NCBI GenBank assembly: GCA_965230345.1
Contig: CBDDKR010000001.1
Location: 930,001 to 994,000 of the forward strand
DNA length: 64,000 nt
From: JADKBO01 sp965230345
GTDB taxonomy: Bacteria > Bacteroidota > Bacteroidia > Chitinophagales > Saprospiraceae
Reading direction: 5' to 3'
Made by a program: the position numbers and the translations under genes. The stretch's first letter is position 1; every line of letters starts with the position of its first letter. Of this stretch, positions 63,288 through 64,000 are shown piece after piece. A model generated the notes under the pieces. That model did not search any database. It saw only the letters and a list, made by a program, of their open reading frames with translations, and was not told where the DNA came from.

Positions 63288-63698
63288 TTATTCATCTTCC
63301 CAATCAAAAATATCGTAGACATTTTCTTTGTAGTCAACGATTTCTCTTCTTTCCTTTTTAGTTGGTCTACCAGCTCCTTTATCGCGTATTTCTGCTCTCC
63401 CTTTACCTACAAACCAAGAATTGTATTTATTTAATTCTTCTTCAGGAGTGACATTTTCGTAACATTCTACTGCTAAAGGAGCACCCACACGCTTATTTAT
63501 AAGTTTCAGTACTTTAAATTCAAAATTGAATCCATTTTTTTGAATAGATACAACATCATTCACTTCAACAGATGTAGATGCCTTTACTAATTTAGAGTTG
63601 ATTTTGACTCTATTGGCTTTACACGCGTTGGTCGCTAAAGTCCGGGACTTGAAAATTCGTACAGACCAAATCCATTTATCCACTCTAGTTTTACTCAT
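63288..63698 (-). CDS. RNA-binding S4 domain protein (Hsp15-like)
   Basis: 136 residues. The S4 domain fills residues 1-60 with VDKWIWSVRIFKSRTLATNA and NRVKINSKLVKAS, followed by a basic C-terminal extension with PTKKERREIVDY. Hsp15 relatives bind the 50S subunit carrying nascent chains on stalled ribosomes. It starts one base after the PPK2 stop, so the two are co-transcribed, and it precedes the helicase gene by 15 bases. Confidence 0.9.
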   Translation of the reverse strand: MSKTRVDKWIWSVRIFKSRTLATNACKANRVKINSKLVKASTSVEVNDVVSIQKNGFNFEFKVLKLINKRVGAPLAVECYENVTPEEELNKYNSWFVGKGRAEIRDKGAGRPTKKERREIVDYKENVYDIFDWEDE

Positions 63699-63699
63699 T

Positions 63700-64000
63700 T
63701 TAAGTGTTTAATTTAGGGAATTTTGGATTTAGTTCAACGAGTTTTTGATGTACTATTTTTGTGGTTAAATAGTTTCTATACCATCTTTTATCTACAGGAA
63801 TGACATGCCAAGGAATGGTACTATTATTTAATACATATTCATAACATTTCATATATGCATCCCAGTGCTTTCGCTCCTCCCAGTCACCATCATTGTGTTT
63901 GAAGTTTTTTTCTTCATCATCTATTCGTTCTTGAAGTTTTTCTTCTTGACGGTCAAAACTGAGATTTAAAAAGAATTTGATTATTGTTGTATTATTATCT
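63700..64000 (-). CDS. Polyphosphate kinase 2 family protein, C-terminal part
   Basis: Last 100 codons (stop TAA included) of a gene that runs off the right edge. Reading the minus strand gives KFFLNLSFDRQEEKLQERI, then DGDWEERKHWDAYMKCYEYVL, TIPWHVIPVDKRWYRNYLTT and a final LVELNPKFPKLNT, matching the end of PPK2. It transfers phosphate from polyphosphate to nucleotides. The Walker motifs lie outside the window. The stop is one base before the start of the S4 gene. Confidence 0.88.
   Translation of the reverse strand, partial: DNNTTIIKFFLNLSFDRQEEKLQERIDDEEKNFKHNDGDWEERKHWDAYMKCYEYVLNNSTIPWHVIPVDKRWYRNYLTTKIVHQKLVELNPKFPKLNT

Noticed and set aside
1..64000. CRISPR arrays, tRNA or rRNA genes, prophage or intact IS elements
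   Set aside because: No regular spaced repeats, no cloverleaf or rRNA signatures and no transposase or phage genes were seen on either strand.

Overview
The window looks like an AT-rich chromosomal segment of a Bacteroidota bacterium. The evidence is: two proteins with type IX secretion (T9SS) C-terminal sorting domains, one of them with SprB repeats; a SusC/TonB-type receptor with a carboxypeptidase-regulatory N-terminus; S46 and DUF5117-type peptidases; many Cys-lipobox lipoproteins; and repeated matches to the Bacteroidota -7 promoter element TAnnTTTG. A Saprospiria-like or other free-living aerobic member is possible, but the order cannot be fixed from sequence alone. I see no rRNA, tRNA, CRISPR array, prophage or complete IS element. 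Most of the content is chromosomal housekeeping.

Layout. 1-7946 (minus strand): a tight run encoding prolyl oligopeptidase, S46 dipeptidyl-peptidase, an FkbM methyltransferase, a metzincin-like metalloprotease and the start of an acyl-CoA carboxylase beta subunit. 8296-9304: PTPS-family protein and GTP cyclohydrolase I, overlapping. 9404-13741: a Met-rich secreted protein, two small proteins, then a coupled recF / DUF721 / MmcQ / FAD-oxidoreductase cluster. 13995-18342: SH3b membrane protein, AraC regulator, methyltransferase, DUF3667 membrane protein, sugar-phosphate isomerase. 18528-23324: tpiA, FtsX/LolE-type permease, HExxH protein, beta-barrel protein, GNAT/FemAB-like protein. 23335-28300 (minus): ccmB, an enlarged ccmC, VWA membrane protein, TPR lipoprotein. 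28493-33548: UbiD, S9 peptidase, PAP2 phosphatase. 33551-38645 (minus): OstA-like protein, FAD oxidoreductase, ABC exporter pair. 38913-43818 (minus): large SprB-repeat surface protein, ClbS/DfsB protein, propeller lipoprotein. 43949-50045: solute:sodium symporter, mazG, peptide-binding lipoprotein, BIG2-DM13 lipoprotein with a beta-barrel partner. 50148-54516 (minus): TonB receptor and a secreted alpha/beta-hydrolase-like protein. 54817-61084: pyrG, SpoU methylase, outer-membrane lipoprotein, nuclease, trxB, class II aldolase. 61122-64000 (minus): PPK2 (partial), S4 protein, PIF1-like helicase with HTH tail.

The feature that ordinary annotation would miss is a family of about 163-165 bp dispersed repeats with terminal inverted repeats (GAAGTGATTTAAAA ... 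TTTTAAATCACTTC). Three full copies lie at 13740-13902, 36753-36915 and 58726-58890. A 27-bp derivative made only of the two ends lies at 57788-57814. Each full copy is flanked by a 3-bp direct repeat and sits at, or one base from, a gene's stop codon. They look like MITE-type non-autonomous elements. Two of them bracket the secreted or membrane-anchored nuclease gene. Other points worth a look are a secreted alpha/beta hydrolase whose nucleophile serine is glycine, a CcmC carrying a large extracytoplasmic domain, a DM13 redox-type lipoprotein pair, an overlooked 44-residue membrane protein, and several perfect inverted repeats next to promoters.
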